This document shows, piece by piece, positions 29,666-36,978 of a stretch of DNA of 64,000 nucleotides. Made by a program: the position numbers and the translations under genes. The DNA comes from Aureispira sp964404215 (GTDB taxonomy: Bacteria; Bacteroidota; Bacteroidia; Chitinophagales; Saprospiraceae), in contig CAYOJF010000003.1 in the NCBI GenBank assembly GCA_964404215.1, positions 1 to 64,000 on the forward strand, in the 5' to 3' direction. The notes under the pieces were generated by a model, which made no database searches, had not been told where the DNA came from, and saw only the letters and a program-made list of their open reading frames with translations. Each line of letters starts with the position of its first letter. Positions within the stretch are counted from its first letter, which is position 1.

Positions 29666-30334
29666 TTACTTTGCTTGTAGGTTTATCTGTATCCCTAAGT
29701 TATCATTGATAGCCATATCGCCTAATTTGCTTGACTTATACTTAATGCCCCACTCTGTGCGGTCAATAGTGAACTGAGGAGTCACTGCTGTTAATATTCC
29801 TTCTACGAAAGTTATCTTAGCTGGTAAAGTTACTGCTTTTGTGATGTCACGCATAGTTAGGTTTCCAGTGATGTTATGAGTTACGTTTTCAACACCTTCT
29901 ACTGGTTCTAATTTTGCAATTTCAAATACTGCTATAGGATAAGTTTTTACATTAAAAAAGTGATCCATTTTCTCTTCTTCTGAAGTACCTTTCAAGTGTC
30001 CTTCTAGTCCAGCCTTTTCATCGCCTTCCAAATCAGTAACTTCGATAGATGCCATGTCTAGGATAAATTTCCCACCGATTAAGTTACCATCCATTACTCT
30101 CAATTCTCCATCTGAAACATTCAATGTCCCTTTATGCTCTCCTGCTGGTTTAGTACCTACCCAGTTAATCTTACTCTCTTCTGTACTTACTTTTAGTGTT
30201 TGTGCCTCTGTCGTTACCGCTTCGATCTCCTGTGCTTCTTGTGTCTCCACCTGCTCTCCTTCTGGTGCTGAGCTACAAGCTACCATATATAATGAAGTTA
30301 ATGCGAGTAAAAATCCATTTCTTAAGTTTTTCAT
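29666..30334 (-). CDS. YceI-family lipoprotein
   Basis: This protein has 222 residues from the ATG at 30334, which opens into a lipoprotein signal (MVACSS lipobox, Cys near residue 20); an upstream in-frame ATG at 30373 would put the signal out of place. A Glu/Thr-rich linker follows, then a YceI lipocalin-like beta-barrel (about 45-222; KINWVGTKPAGEHKG, DMASIEVTD, FDRTEWGIKY-type motifs). YceI proteins bind isoprenoid or other hydrophobic ligands. Its own function is not known. It would be anchored to a membrane facing the periplasm. A TATATTTG element lies about 37 bases upstream. Confidence 0.9.
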   Translation of the reverse strand: MKNLRNGFLLALTSLYMVACSSAPEGEQVETQEAQEIEAVTTEAQTLKVSTEESKINWVGTKPAGEHKGTLNVSDGELRVMDGNLIGGKFILDMASIEVTDLEGDEKAGLEGHLKGTSEEEKMDHFFNVKTYPIAVFEIAKLEPVEGVENVTHNITGNLTMRDITKAVTLPAKITFVEGILTAVTPQFTIDRTEWGIKYKSSKLGDMAINDNLGIQINLQAK

Positions 30335-30370
30335 TGTTGTTCTTGTTTTGATAAATGATAAATAACACCA

Positions 30371-30378
30371 CAAATATA
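30371..30378 (-). promoter_or_regulatory. Candidate -7 element TATATTTG for YceI gene
   Basis: On the minus strand TATATTTG matches TAnnTTTG exactly, 37 bases before the start codon at 30334. No TTG lies at the usual -33 distance. Confidence 0.45.
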
Positions 30379-30497
30379 AATAAAATCATCAACATTTAAT
30401 GTCATTACATCGTTTTTTATACCGCGATTTATTTTTATAAGTTTTTATCTAAACAGACTTAGTTCTATATTGTTTCAGTATTAGAATAAAATAAACT

Positions 30498-31175
30498 ATG
30501 ATGTCTCACTTTACAGAAGAATTCAATGACTTTTTCAAAGGACTAGCTCCTAACAATCATAAAGATTGGTTTCATGCCAACAAAAAAATGTATGAGCGTG
30601 CTGTCAAAAAGCCGTTTGACAAATTCCTAGTAGATCTGATTGCAGCTATCAAAAGAGATTACCATCCAACCTTAGATTTAGCTCCCAAGGATGCTAAATT
30701 CAGAATTAATAGAGATATTCGATTCTCAAAAGATAAGACACCTTATAAAATGTTTGTATCAGCTGTTATTGCACCACAGGGACGCAAGACCCGTGAAGCG
30801 GTGGGGTTATATCTTCAGTTAGGTGTCGGAGAACTCTCTTTTGGGGGAGGCTCCTATGCTCCTAGCAAGGAATCTTTGTTAGCTACACGTAATATGATTG
30901 CCAAAAAGCCCAATGAATTTGACCAATTATTACGGGATAAGTTATTTACTACTTTTTTCCCAACAGGAATATTAGGCGAAAAAAATAAACGTTTGCCCAA
31001 AGCTTTTAAAGAAGCTGTTATCAGACAACCACTCTTAGCGAACAAACAATTTTATTTTATGGCTGAATATGACGATGAAACCTTAATTACTAGTCCTAAT
31101 TTCCTAGATTTTGTATTACAACACTACCAAGCGGGGCGGAAGATGAACCGTTTCTTACAAACTGCTGTTACATAG
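30498..31175 (+). CDS. DUF2461 (TIGR02453) family protein
   Basis: This 225-residue cytoplasmic protein is recognisable as the DUF2461 family from its N-terminal block (FFKGLAPNNHKDWFHANKK), RFSKDKTPYK near 75-85, and GLYLQLG with GGGSYAP near 107-125. It matches the family's usual length. The biochemical function of the family is not established. A second ATG codon lies at the next position (MM), so the exact start is uncertain by one codon. It is divergent from the YceI gene and followed by the greA leader. Confidence 0.9.
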   Translation: MMSHFTEEFNDFFKGLAPNNHKDWFHANKKMYERAVKKPFDKFLVDLIAAIKRDYHPTLDLAPKDAKFRINRDIRFSKDKTPYKMFVSAVIAPQGRKTREAVGLYLQLGVGELSFGGGSYAPSKESLLATRNMIAKKPNEFDQLLRDKLFTTFFPTGILGEKNKRLPKAFKEAVIRQPLLANKQFYFMAEYDDETLITSPNFLDFVLQHYQAGRKMNRFLQTAVT

Positions 31176-31206
31176 CCGAACTTGTTCTAAAAAAATATTA
31201 ACAATA

Positions 31207-31237
31207 TTGCAATTTTTATATAAATTGCTTATGTTTG
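31207..31237 (+). promoter_or_regulatory. Bacteroidota-type promoter upstream of greA
   Basis: TTG at 31207-31209 and TATGTTTG at 31230-31237 are separated by 20 bases, a full match to the Bacteroidota -33/-7 pattern. Transcription would start near 31245, giving a leader of about 160 bases before greA that contains the hairpin at 31279-31316. Confidence 0.65.
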
Positions 31238-31278
31238 TAAACCAATGCCACCATAAGTGGTGGTGTCAAAAGATACAC

Positions 31279-31320
31279 AAGGACGTTCTTCTCCATTCGA
31301 TGAGAGGAACGTTCTTTTAT
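31279..31320 (+). terminator. Terminator-like hairpin in the greA leader
   Basis: A 15-bp stem with two G-U pairs (31279-31293 with 31302-31316) closes an 8-base loop and runs into TTTTAT. It lies downstream of the promoter at 31207-31237 and 88 bases before greA. It may end DUF2461 transcripts, act as an attenuator of greA, or release a small RNA of about 75 bases. A smaller hairpin (CCACC-ATAA-GTGGTGG) precedes it. Confidence 0.65.
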
Positions 31321-31407
31321 TGTTTCTCGGTACAACTTAATCGAAGTAAGTGCTTGAAATTTCGAGCATCCCCTGAAACATTACTATTAAAACAATGATA
31401 CAATATT

Positions 31408-31890
31408 ATGAGTAATAAAATTTCATACATGACCCAAACTGGGTATAACAAGCTAAAGAAAGAGCTAGATGATTTGAAAACCACTGGTAGACAAGAAGCC
31501 GCTGCAGCCATTGCAGAAGCTAGAGAAAAAGGGGACTTGTCAGAGAATGCAGAATACGATGCTGCCAAAGAAGCTCAAGGTCTCTTAGAGTTGAAAATCT
31601 CTCAAATGGAAGCTGTCATGGCCAACACTCGTATTATTAAGGAAGAAGATTTAGATACTTCTACTGTAGTTGTATTGTCTACGGTCAAAATCAAGCAAGT
31701 GAAATCTGGTAAAGAATTTACTTATACCCTGGTATCACAATCTGAAGCCGATTTGCGTGCTAAAAAAATCTCGGTGGACTCTCCTATTGGAGAAGGTTTG
31801 CTAGGCAAAGCTGTTGGAGAAGTTGCTTCTATCAAAACTCCTAATGGATTAGTAGAGTTCGAAGTATTAGATATTTCTATCAACTTATAA
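31408..31890 (+). CDS. greA: Transcription elongation factor GreA
   Basis: This 160-residue protein has the GreA layout: an N-terminal coiled-coil finger (about 1-78) with the acidic tip residues Asp43 and Glu46 in EKGDLSENAEYDAAKEAQ, then the FKBP-like C-terminal domain (about 85-160; SPIGEGLLGKAVGE). It enters the RNA polymerase secondary channel and stimulates cleavage of backtracked RNA. It starts an apparent two-gene operon with the HIT protein 12 bp downstream. Control through the leader hairpin is suggested by the sequence. Confidence 0.97.
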   Translation: MSNKISYMTQTGYNKLKKELDDLKTTGRQEAAAAIAEAREKGDLSENAEYDAAKEAQGLLELKISQMEAVMANTRIIKEEDLDTSTVVVLSTVKIKQVKSGKEFTYTLVSQSEADLRAKKISVDSPIGEGLLGKAVGEVASIKTPNGLVEFEVLDISINL

Positions 31891-31902
31891 TCACCGTTCA
31901 TC

Positions 31903-32295
31903 ATGCCTAGTATATTCACAAGAATTATCAATGGAGAAATTCCTTGCTATAAAATTGCTGAAAATGAAAATTTCTTAGCATTCTTGGATATTGCTCCTAT
32001 TCAAAAAGGACACACATTAGTAATTCCTAAAAAGGAAGTTGACTATATTTTTGATTTAGATGATGACCTTTACCTAGGTCTTCATGCCTTTGCCAAAAGA
32101 GTTGCTCTAGCTATTGAAAAAGTAATTCCATGTGAACGGATCGGGCAGACCGTACTAGGACTAGAAGTACCTCATGCTCATGTTCATTTGGTTCCTCTAG
32201 TCAATATGCAGTTTATTGACTTTGGAGAGCGTAAAGACTTACCAAAAGAAGAGTTTGAACAAATCGCTAAAAAGATAGCCGCTTCATTTGAATAA
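31903..32295 (+). CDS. HIT-family nucleotide hydrolase/transferase
   Basis: This 130-residue protein carries the histidine triad HAHVHL at residues 91-96 (His91, His93, His95) and the N-terminal IFTRIINGEIPCYKI and GHTLVIPKKEV blocks of the HIT/Hint branch. It probably hydrolyses nucleoside phosphoramidates or dinucleotides in the cytoplasm. It is 12 bp downstream of greA and probably cotranscribed with it. A terminator follows. Confidence 0.93.
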   Translation: MPSIFTRIINGEIPCYKIAENENFLAFLDIAPIQKGHTLVIPKKEVDYIFDLDDDLYLGLHAFAKRVALAIEKVIPCERIGQTVLGLEVPHAHVHLVPLVNMQFIDFGERKDLPKEEFEQIAKKIAASFE

Positions 32296-32327
32296 GTATA
32301 CTTAACAACAGACTGAAAAATAAAAAC

Positions 32328-32364
32328 GAGCAGACTTGGGATTGATTCCTAAGTTTGCTCTTTT
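32328..32364 (+). terminator. Rho-independent terminator of greA-HIT
   Basis: A 14-bp stem with two G-U pairs (32328-32341 with 32347-32360) and a 5-base loop is followed by TTTTGTTTTG, 33 bases after the HIT stop codon. Confidence 0.8.
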
Positions 32365-32531
32365 GTTTTGTACTACTCAGAGCATTTTATCCTAGTTTTC
32401 CAAAAAAAACAGTTTAAAAGCTATTTCTTACATTTCATCTGCTGTTCATTGCATTTCAGCAATTTTCCATAAATAGTAATCCAACATTAGCGACATTAGT
32501 GTTATTGTAAATAACTAAAAAAATAATACTA

Positions 32532-34193
32532 ATGAAGTTAATAACTCTCCTTTTCATATTACTAGTCACGACTAGTTATGCTCAAATTCCTACAAATGGA
32601 CTGGTTGCTAAATTTTCCTTTGATGGGCCAGGACTAGGTTTGGTTGATGATACAGGAAATATTCCTAGCAATAAAATTAGTGATATTGGTATAGGAATGC
32701 GGAGCACTGTTGATCGATTTGGGAGACAGGATGCCGCTATTTCAAACGCTAATTTTGATAGTAATCAAAGAATAATTATTCAAGATTCTATTATTGATCT
32801 CAATCAGGATTTCACTATTTCCTATTGGGTAAAAATAGATTCCATCAATAACCGATTTCAGTATACTGTATCTAGTCGACACGATTCTAATGGCTGGGGT
32901 GGTACACAGTCATCTGTAGATATGTATATTCGTGATACTGCTCTACAAGTTGATCTCCGAGACCCTTCTGTTTCTTACATCACCTCTATTTCTAGTCAAA
33001 AACTCTGCATTGGAGAATGGTATCATGTACTATTCAAAAAGAATAATACGGTATATCAACTTTATATGAATGGTATATTAGAAGCTAATCTGATTGATAA
33101 TCACACTTACAGAATTACACCCGATAATTGGAATGTAGCAGGAACTGCTAATAATACAGACTTTATTACACGAGAATTAGGCGGTTGTATTGATGATATT
33201 TTATTTTATAATAGATCACTTTCTATCCCCGAAATCACACAATTATATTCCTCTTCTGGGTTAGTCGCAAAATTCACTTTTGACCATGCCACATCAGCGT
33301 TATTGGATGATACAGAAAATGTGCTTGCTTCACAATGTAATTTAACCAACCCTGTTTTAGCAAATAACCAATATAGTATTCCTCAGACTGCCTTATCTAT
33401 TACTGGTTTTGACAACAATCAAGCAGCTACTATTGATAATGGGATCATCAATTTGAATCAGGCGTTTACGATTAGGCAACAGGTGAAAATTTCACAAATA
33501 GGCACTACAGACCAATATCTAGTGACCAGTCGATTTGATAATCAAGGAAACGAACAAGGAGGAGTAAGCTTGTATGTAAGAAGTAATGGCAAAGTATATA
33601 GTGAGTTAAGAAGTAGTGGAAGTGCTGCTAGTCCTATCATTACTCTCACCTCTAATCAAACATTCCAAACCAACCAATGGTATGACATAGCAGTTGTTAG
33701 AGGGGCAGGAATGATCAGTTTATATATTGATGGTGTATTGGAACAACAGATGAGTTTTGTCGCTAACTTACCAACCGTAACGTATTGGAGAATAGGGAGT
33801 GGTTTGTCTGGCACAAGCATTAGTAATGAAATGAATGGAACAATTGATGATATTTTATTCTATGACAGAGCCCTACCGGTATCTGAGTTAAGTAGTGAAT
33901 GCCCTTCACCACAATTAATCAATAGTGTCTCTTCATTAGATATAGTAGAAAAACTAACTGCTCACGCCTATCCTAATCCAACAGAAGATATACTATATGT
34001 AGAGTTGGTACAAGAAGAATCATTTGCGAGTGGAATCATTCGTTTATTTGACATAAATGGGCAGGTGCTCCAAACCAATAATTTCAACCATAATCTTATA
34101 GAGCTTGATATGAACGATTTAGCAAAAGGAGTCTATTTTGTGCAGCTTATTGTGAAAGATCAGTCTGTAATCAAAAAGGTTGTTAAGCAATAA
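32532..34193 (+). CDS. Double LamG-domain T9SS type A cargo
   Basis: This 553-residue secreted protein has a signal peptide (about 1-17, ending YAQ), two tandem LamG/concanavalin-A-like domains (about 20-235 and 240-450) and a T9SS type A sorting domain (about 475-553: AYPNPTEDILYVE, GVYFVQL, final KKVVKQ). The two LamG units share LVAKFxFD starts and GxIDDILFYxR ends, so they arose by duplication. LamG domains usually bind glycans or proteins; no catalytic residues are apparent, so a surface binding role is inferred. Two small mobile elements lie between its stop codon and its terminator. Confidence 0.92.
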   Translation: MKLITLLFILLVTTSYAQIPTNGLVAKFSFDGPGLGLVDDTGNIPSNKISDIGIGMRSTVDRFGRQDAAISNANFDSNQRIIIQDSIIDLNQDFTISYWVKIDSINNRFQYTVSSRHDSNGWGGTQSSVDMYIRDTALQVDLRDPSVSYITSISSQKLCIGEWYHVLFKKNNTVYQLYMNGILEANLIDNHTYRITPDNWNVAGTANNTDFITRELGGCIDDILFYNRSLSIPEITQLYSSSGLVAKFTFDHATSALLDDTENVLASQCNLTNPVLANNQYSIPQTALSITGFDNNQAATIDNGIINLNQAFTIRQQVKISQIGTTDQYLVTSRFDNQGNEQGGVSLYVRSNGKVYSELRSSGSAASPIITLTSNQTFQTNQWYDIAVVRGAGMISLYIDGVLEQQMSFVANLPTVTYWRIGSGLSGTSISNEMNGTIDDILFYDRALPVSELSSECPSPQLINSVSSLDIVEKLTAHAYPNPTEDILYVELVQEESFASGIIRLFDINGQVLQTNNFNHNLIELDMNDLAKGVYFVQLIVKDQSVIKKVVKQ

Positions 34194-34217
34194 GTTGGGG
34201 CTTACTTTACTATAAGA

Positions 34218-34390
34218 ACGTGAACTAAGGATTATAAAATAACATAAGTCATTGATTTACAAATAATATCAAACGCCACTTTTGCTTGAAAGTGGAGATA
34301 AAGTTAGGAGCTAAGCACTTTTGAAGTGCTTAGCTCCTAACTTTATCGCTTTGCTATTGCTAATCAAGGCGTTTAATCCTTAGTTCACGT
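34218..34390. mobile_element. MITE-like element with 24-bp hairpin and 7-bp duplication
   Basis: This 173-bp element has perfect 17-bp terminal inverted repeats (ACGTGAACTAAGGATTA at 34218-34234, complement at 34374-34390), flanked by the direct repeat TATAAGA at 34211-34217 and 34391-34397. The interior has a perfect 24-bp stem with a 3-base loop (34297-34320 with 34324-34347) and a second small stem (CCACTTT/AAAGTGG, about 34276-34295). There is no coding capacity. The clean ends and duplication point to a fairly recent non-autonomous insertion downstream of the LamG gene. Confidence 0.82.
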
Positions 34391-34397
34391 TATAAGA

Positions 34398-34465
34398 GCA
34401 TGTTCAAAAATTAAGTTCTTCAAAATCAATTTATTTGCAGCTTGCAAATGAATTCTTAAACATGC
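34398..34465. repeat. Second inverted-repeat element at the same TATAAG target
   Basis: A 68-bp segment with ends GCATGTT..AACATGC and an inner ATTTGCA/TGCAAAT palindrome lies between TATAAG at 34391-34396 and a third TATAAG at 34466-34471. Its left arm (AGCATGTTCAAAAATTAAG) resembles the hairpin at 55662-55702. It is either another small element inserted at the same site or a terminator-like hairpin that was already there. Confidence 0.5.
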
Positions 34466-34482
34466 TATAAGTATCAAAAAGG

Positions 34483-34519
34483 AAAACGAATACTGGTATG
34501 ACCAGTATTCGTTTTTTTT
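34483..34519. terminator. Strong terminator, probably for the LamG gene
   Basis: A perfect 14-bp stem (34483-34496 with 34502-34515) with a 5-base loop runs into a tract of eight T residues on the plus strand. On the minus strand it is followed by TTTTCCTTTTT-like sequence, so it may also serve the convergent NqrM-like gene. It lies about 290 bp beyond the LamG stop, separated from it by the inserted elements. Confidence 0.8.
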
Positions 34520-34574
34520 ATTTTGTACCATTTCAGAGTAGGTTTAAACTTAGACCTGCTCTAAGAAATATTCT

Positions 34575-34787
34575 TTATGCCATTGGCATATCTGGATTTT
34601 TGCACACCTCATCTCCTTTCTTACCACAAACTGTACAGTCTCCAATCTTATTCTTTAACATAGGATTGTTTTGTGCACAAGTGCCTCTAAAATCCTTCCC
34701 AATAACGATTTGTCGGATATTAATCAATAGAAAAGAAACAAAAAATATTCCTAGTACTAGCCCGAAAACTAAAAAAAATTGTTGCAT
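34575..34787 (-). CDS. Small membrane protein, NqrM-like (DUF539)
   Basis: This 70-residue protein has one N-terminal transmembrane helix (about 3-24) followed by a cysteine-rich segment: GTCAQNNP, DCTVCGKKGDEVC. The layout of one helix, a short basic stretch, GxC and then a CxxC-like cluster resembles NqrM, the assembly factor that helps deliver iron to the Na+-translocating NADH:quinone reductase. Bacteroidota versions are often labelled only as membrane or secreted protein. No nqr genes are visible nearby. It lies downstream of the M61 peptidase gene with a hairpin in the 116-bp gap. That it is a real gene is more certain than the family call. Confidence 0.6.
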   Translation of the reverse strand: MQQFFLVFGLVLGIFFVSFLLINIRQIVIGKDFRGTCAQNNPMLKNKIGDCTVCGKKGDEVCKNPDMPMA

Positions 34788-34805
34788 ACTATCTTAGTAT
34801 TTGTA

Positions 34806-34828
34806 AGAAGTAGTTCCTTACTACTTCT
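34806..34828 (-). promoter_or_regulatory. Hairpin upstream of the NqrM-like gene
   Basis: A 9-bp stem (34806-34814 with 34820-34828; AGAAGTAGT arm) ends 19 bases before the start codon at 34787. There is no T tract after it on the minus strand. Its distance from the start codon is like that of the hairpins at 3521-3553 and 11483-11510. Confidence 0.45.
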
Positions 34829-34903
34829 GATATGTTTTTATAAAAAAGTGTGCTTTTGCACTACCTATATAACAGATGAATTACTGCTATTGTTGCTAAA
34901 TGC

Positions 34904-36781
34904 TTACTCTCCTGTAGTATAGTCTCCCAACCACGCTTTGCGAATTTTCATTTGCTCTTCACTAGGGTTTTCATCAACAGAAAAAGCGTGTGTTACTTCT
35001 ACTGGCATTTTCTGCAATTTACCACTCAAAGCCACCTCTTGATAAACGCCTTCTTTGTCTTTACGCAAAACTACAATATTCAACTCTTTCCCCTCTGCCA
35101 TTCCCATCATATATTCAGTCAGAACTTGTTGTACAGAAGCCATTGTCAATTCACTTCCATTCCACTTATGTAGTAAATCTCCTCCTTCTAATTTCAATAT
35201 ATCTTTACCAAATTGATCAATCCCACTTGCCAAGACTTCAATTTTTTTCTTTTCTACATTGAAAGTTACACCTCTATTCATATCCAGACCAAAAGGAGAC
35301 AGTTCTTTTACCATACCTTTTTCTTTGTAGGTAATTCCAGCCTTCGCCACCAATTCTTTGATAGGCAGTGGAGTAGTTCCTGCTACGTATTTATCAAAAA
35401 ATGCCATCACTTCCTTTTTGTGTCCCGAAAGTTTAGCTATCTCAATAAACAAACATTTATCCTTGAATGGTTTTTCGATGCCATATTTTTGAGATAAATC
35501 TTGCATCATTTTTTGAGTACCATACTCCCCATTGGTCAGTGTTCTCAATTCCAAATCCAAACACATATTGATTAATGCCCCTTTCAAGTACACATTAGTA
35601 TATTGGCTCTTATTTTTATCCAAACAGGTTTTACTCATTTCTGTAAAAGAAAGCGACTGATCAAAACGTTCTGCATTTCGCATTTTATCGCCCATTACAC
35701 TCAAAAACTGCTCAATAGGCATCAATCCTTGTTTCACCTGCACATGCTGAGCTGCATATTCTGTCCCTCCTTCATATAGCCACAGATGCTTAGACATTTC
35801 AGGATTGATAAAATCAAAATTATGAATCTCTTCCGAATGAACAGACAATGGTGTCACAATATGAAAGAACTCATGTGCCGCTACATCTCTAATCTGCTGT
35901 CCAATCGCTGCTGGTTCTCCCTCAAACATGGCATAAAATGAAGAGTAAGAGTGTTCTAATGCTCCCGCTGCTCCCGAAAGATACATTTCTCCTGCTTGAT
36001 TCAGAAAAATCAAAAAGGCATATTTATCTACTGGTAATTCTCCTCCTAGATAAGCTCTCTGAGCTTCCAATATAGGTTTGATTTCTTCTACTAGATAAGC
36101 TGCTTTTACTTTCCCTGTAGGAGAATAATTATGAATCAATACATCAGCCTTACCTACCTTAATCATAGCCGTATCTGGCTTAGCAAATAAAATGGGATTG
36201 TCCACCAAGCTATTGTACGAGCCTGTTTCAAAAACATCGGTATCTTCATCTCCTCCTATTCGCTTCATACTTGTCCCTCCAAACAATTCCTTTGGACGGT
36301 CTACTGTAATTTGGTAAGGTAGTTTTTCAAATTTTTTGAAATATCCAAATATCCCATGATTATTAAATACGAAGACATTATTCGTCACATCAAAATTGAT
36401 TCCAGCAGGTTCAAAGATAACATTAGGCTTATCTGTATCCCAGGTATCTTCTACTTTGTAGGTTATTTTAGCACAATTTTTTGCTTTTTTGATTTCCCAC
36501 GTATTCACGTCTGAATGTACGACTTCCATTTCTTTTCCATCCTTGTCTATCGCTTTGAATTCGGTTACGAATCTCCCAAAATTATAAACAGCATAAGTAC
36601 CGGGTACCATTTTCGGCAAATGAAAAGTTACTTTATTCCGCTTGATAGCAGGCATTTTAAGCTCTACTTCTAATAAGTCATTTTCTATTTTATTCAAATC
36701 TACCTTATACTCATATTTCTGAGCCTGAATAGACATTAGTACAGTAGTACAAAATAGTACTATCAATGATAATCTTGTCAT
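34904..36781 (-). CDS. M61-family aminopeptidase with PDZ domain
   Basis: This 625-residue exported metallopeptidase has a signal peptide (1-20, ending IQA), the N-terminal beta domain of M61 peptidases (about 25-200), a catalytic domain with the zinc motif HEFFH (His303, Glu304, His307) and third ligand Glu337 in YEGGTEY, and a C-terminal PDZ-like domain (about 500-600, with LEGGDLLHKWNG). M61 (glycyl aminopeptidase) enzymes remove N-terminal glycine or alanine residues. Location in the periplasm or outside the cell is inferred from the signal peptide; no T9SS sorting domain is present. It lies between the GH1 and NqrM-like genes on the same strand. Confidence 0.93.
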   Translation of the reverse strand: MTRLSLIVLFCTTVLMSIQAQKYEYKVDLNKIENDLLEVELKMPAIKRNKVTFHLPKMVPGTYAVYNFGRFVTEFKAIDKDGKEMEVVHSDVNTWEIKKAKNCAKITYKVEDTWDTDKPNVIFEPAGINFDVTNNVFVFNNHGIFGYFKKFEKLPYQITVDRPKELFGGTSMKRIGGDEDTDVFETGSYNSLVDNPILFAKPDTAMIKVGKADVLIHNYSPTGKVKAAYLVEEIKPILEAQRAYLGGELPVDKYAFLIFLNQAGEMYLSGAAGALEHSYSSFYAMFEGEPAAIGQQIRDVAAHEFFHIVTPLSVHSEEIHNFDFINPEMSKHLWLYEGGTEYAAQHVQVKQGLMPIEQFLSVMGDKMRNAERFDQSLSFTEMSKTCLDKNKSQYTNVYLKGALINMCLDLELRTLTNGEYGTQKMMQDLSQKYGIEKPFKDKCLFIEIAKLSGHKKEVMAFFDKYVAGTTPLPIKELVAKAGITYKEKGMVKELSPFGLDMNRGVTFNVEKKKIEVLASGIDQFGKDILKLEGGDLLHKWNGSELTMASVQQVLTEYMMGMAEGKELNIVVLRKDKEGVYQEVALSGKLQKMPVEVTHAFSVDENPSEEQMKIRKAWLGDYTTGE

Positions 36782-36896
36782 TTTAATTTTTGGTTTATTG
36801 AAGTTGTTGTATATCTGTCTTGTCTGTTTAATATTTAAAATCTATTAGCCCATCAATCACGAGAAAAAGGGACAAACTACCTTAGGAAGTTGTTTA

Positions 36897-36904
36897 CAAA
36901 TTTA
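36897..36904 (-). promoter_or_regulatory. Candidate -7 element TAAATTTG for M61 gene
   Basis: TAAATTTG on the minus strand matches TAnnTTTG, about 115 bases before the M61 start codon. No clear -33 TTG is seen. Confidence 0.3.
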
Positions 36905-36978
36905 TTAAAATAAAACTACTCTATAGTCAGTAATGCTCGAAAACTAATGTTAAAAGCCTCTGTTCTACCCCTAATTAT

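Noticed and set aside
31207..31398. Plus-strand reading frame of 63 codons in the greA leader
   Set aside because: It overlaps the promoter and hairpin, and its translation is not protein-like.
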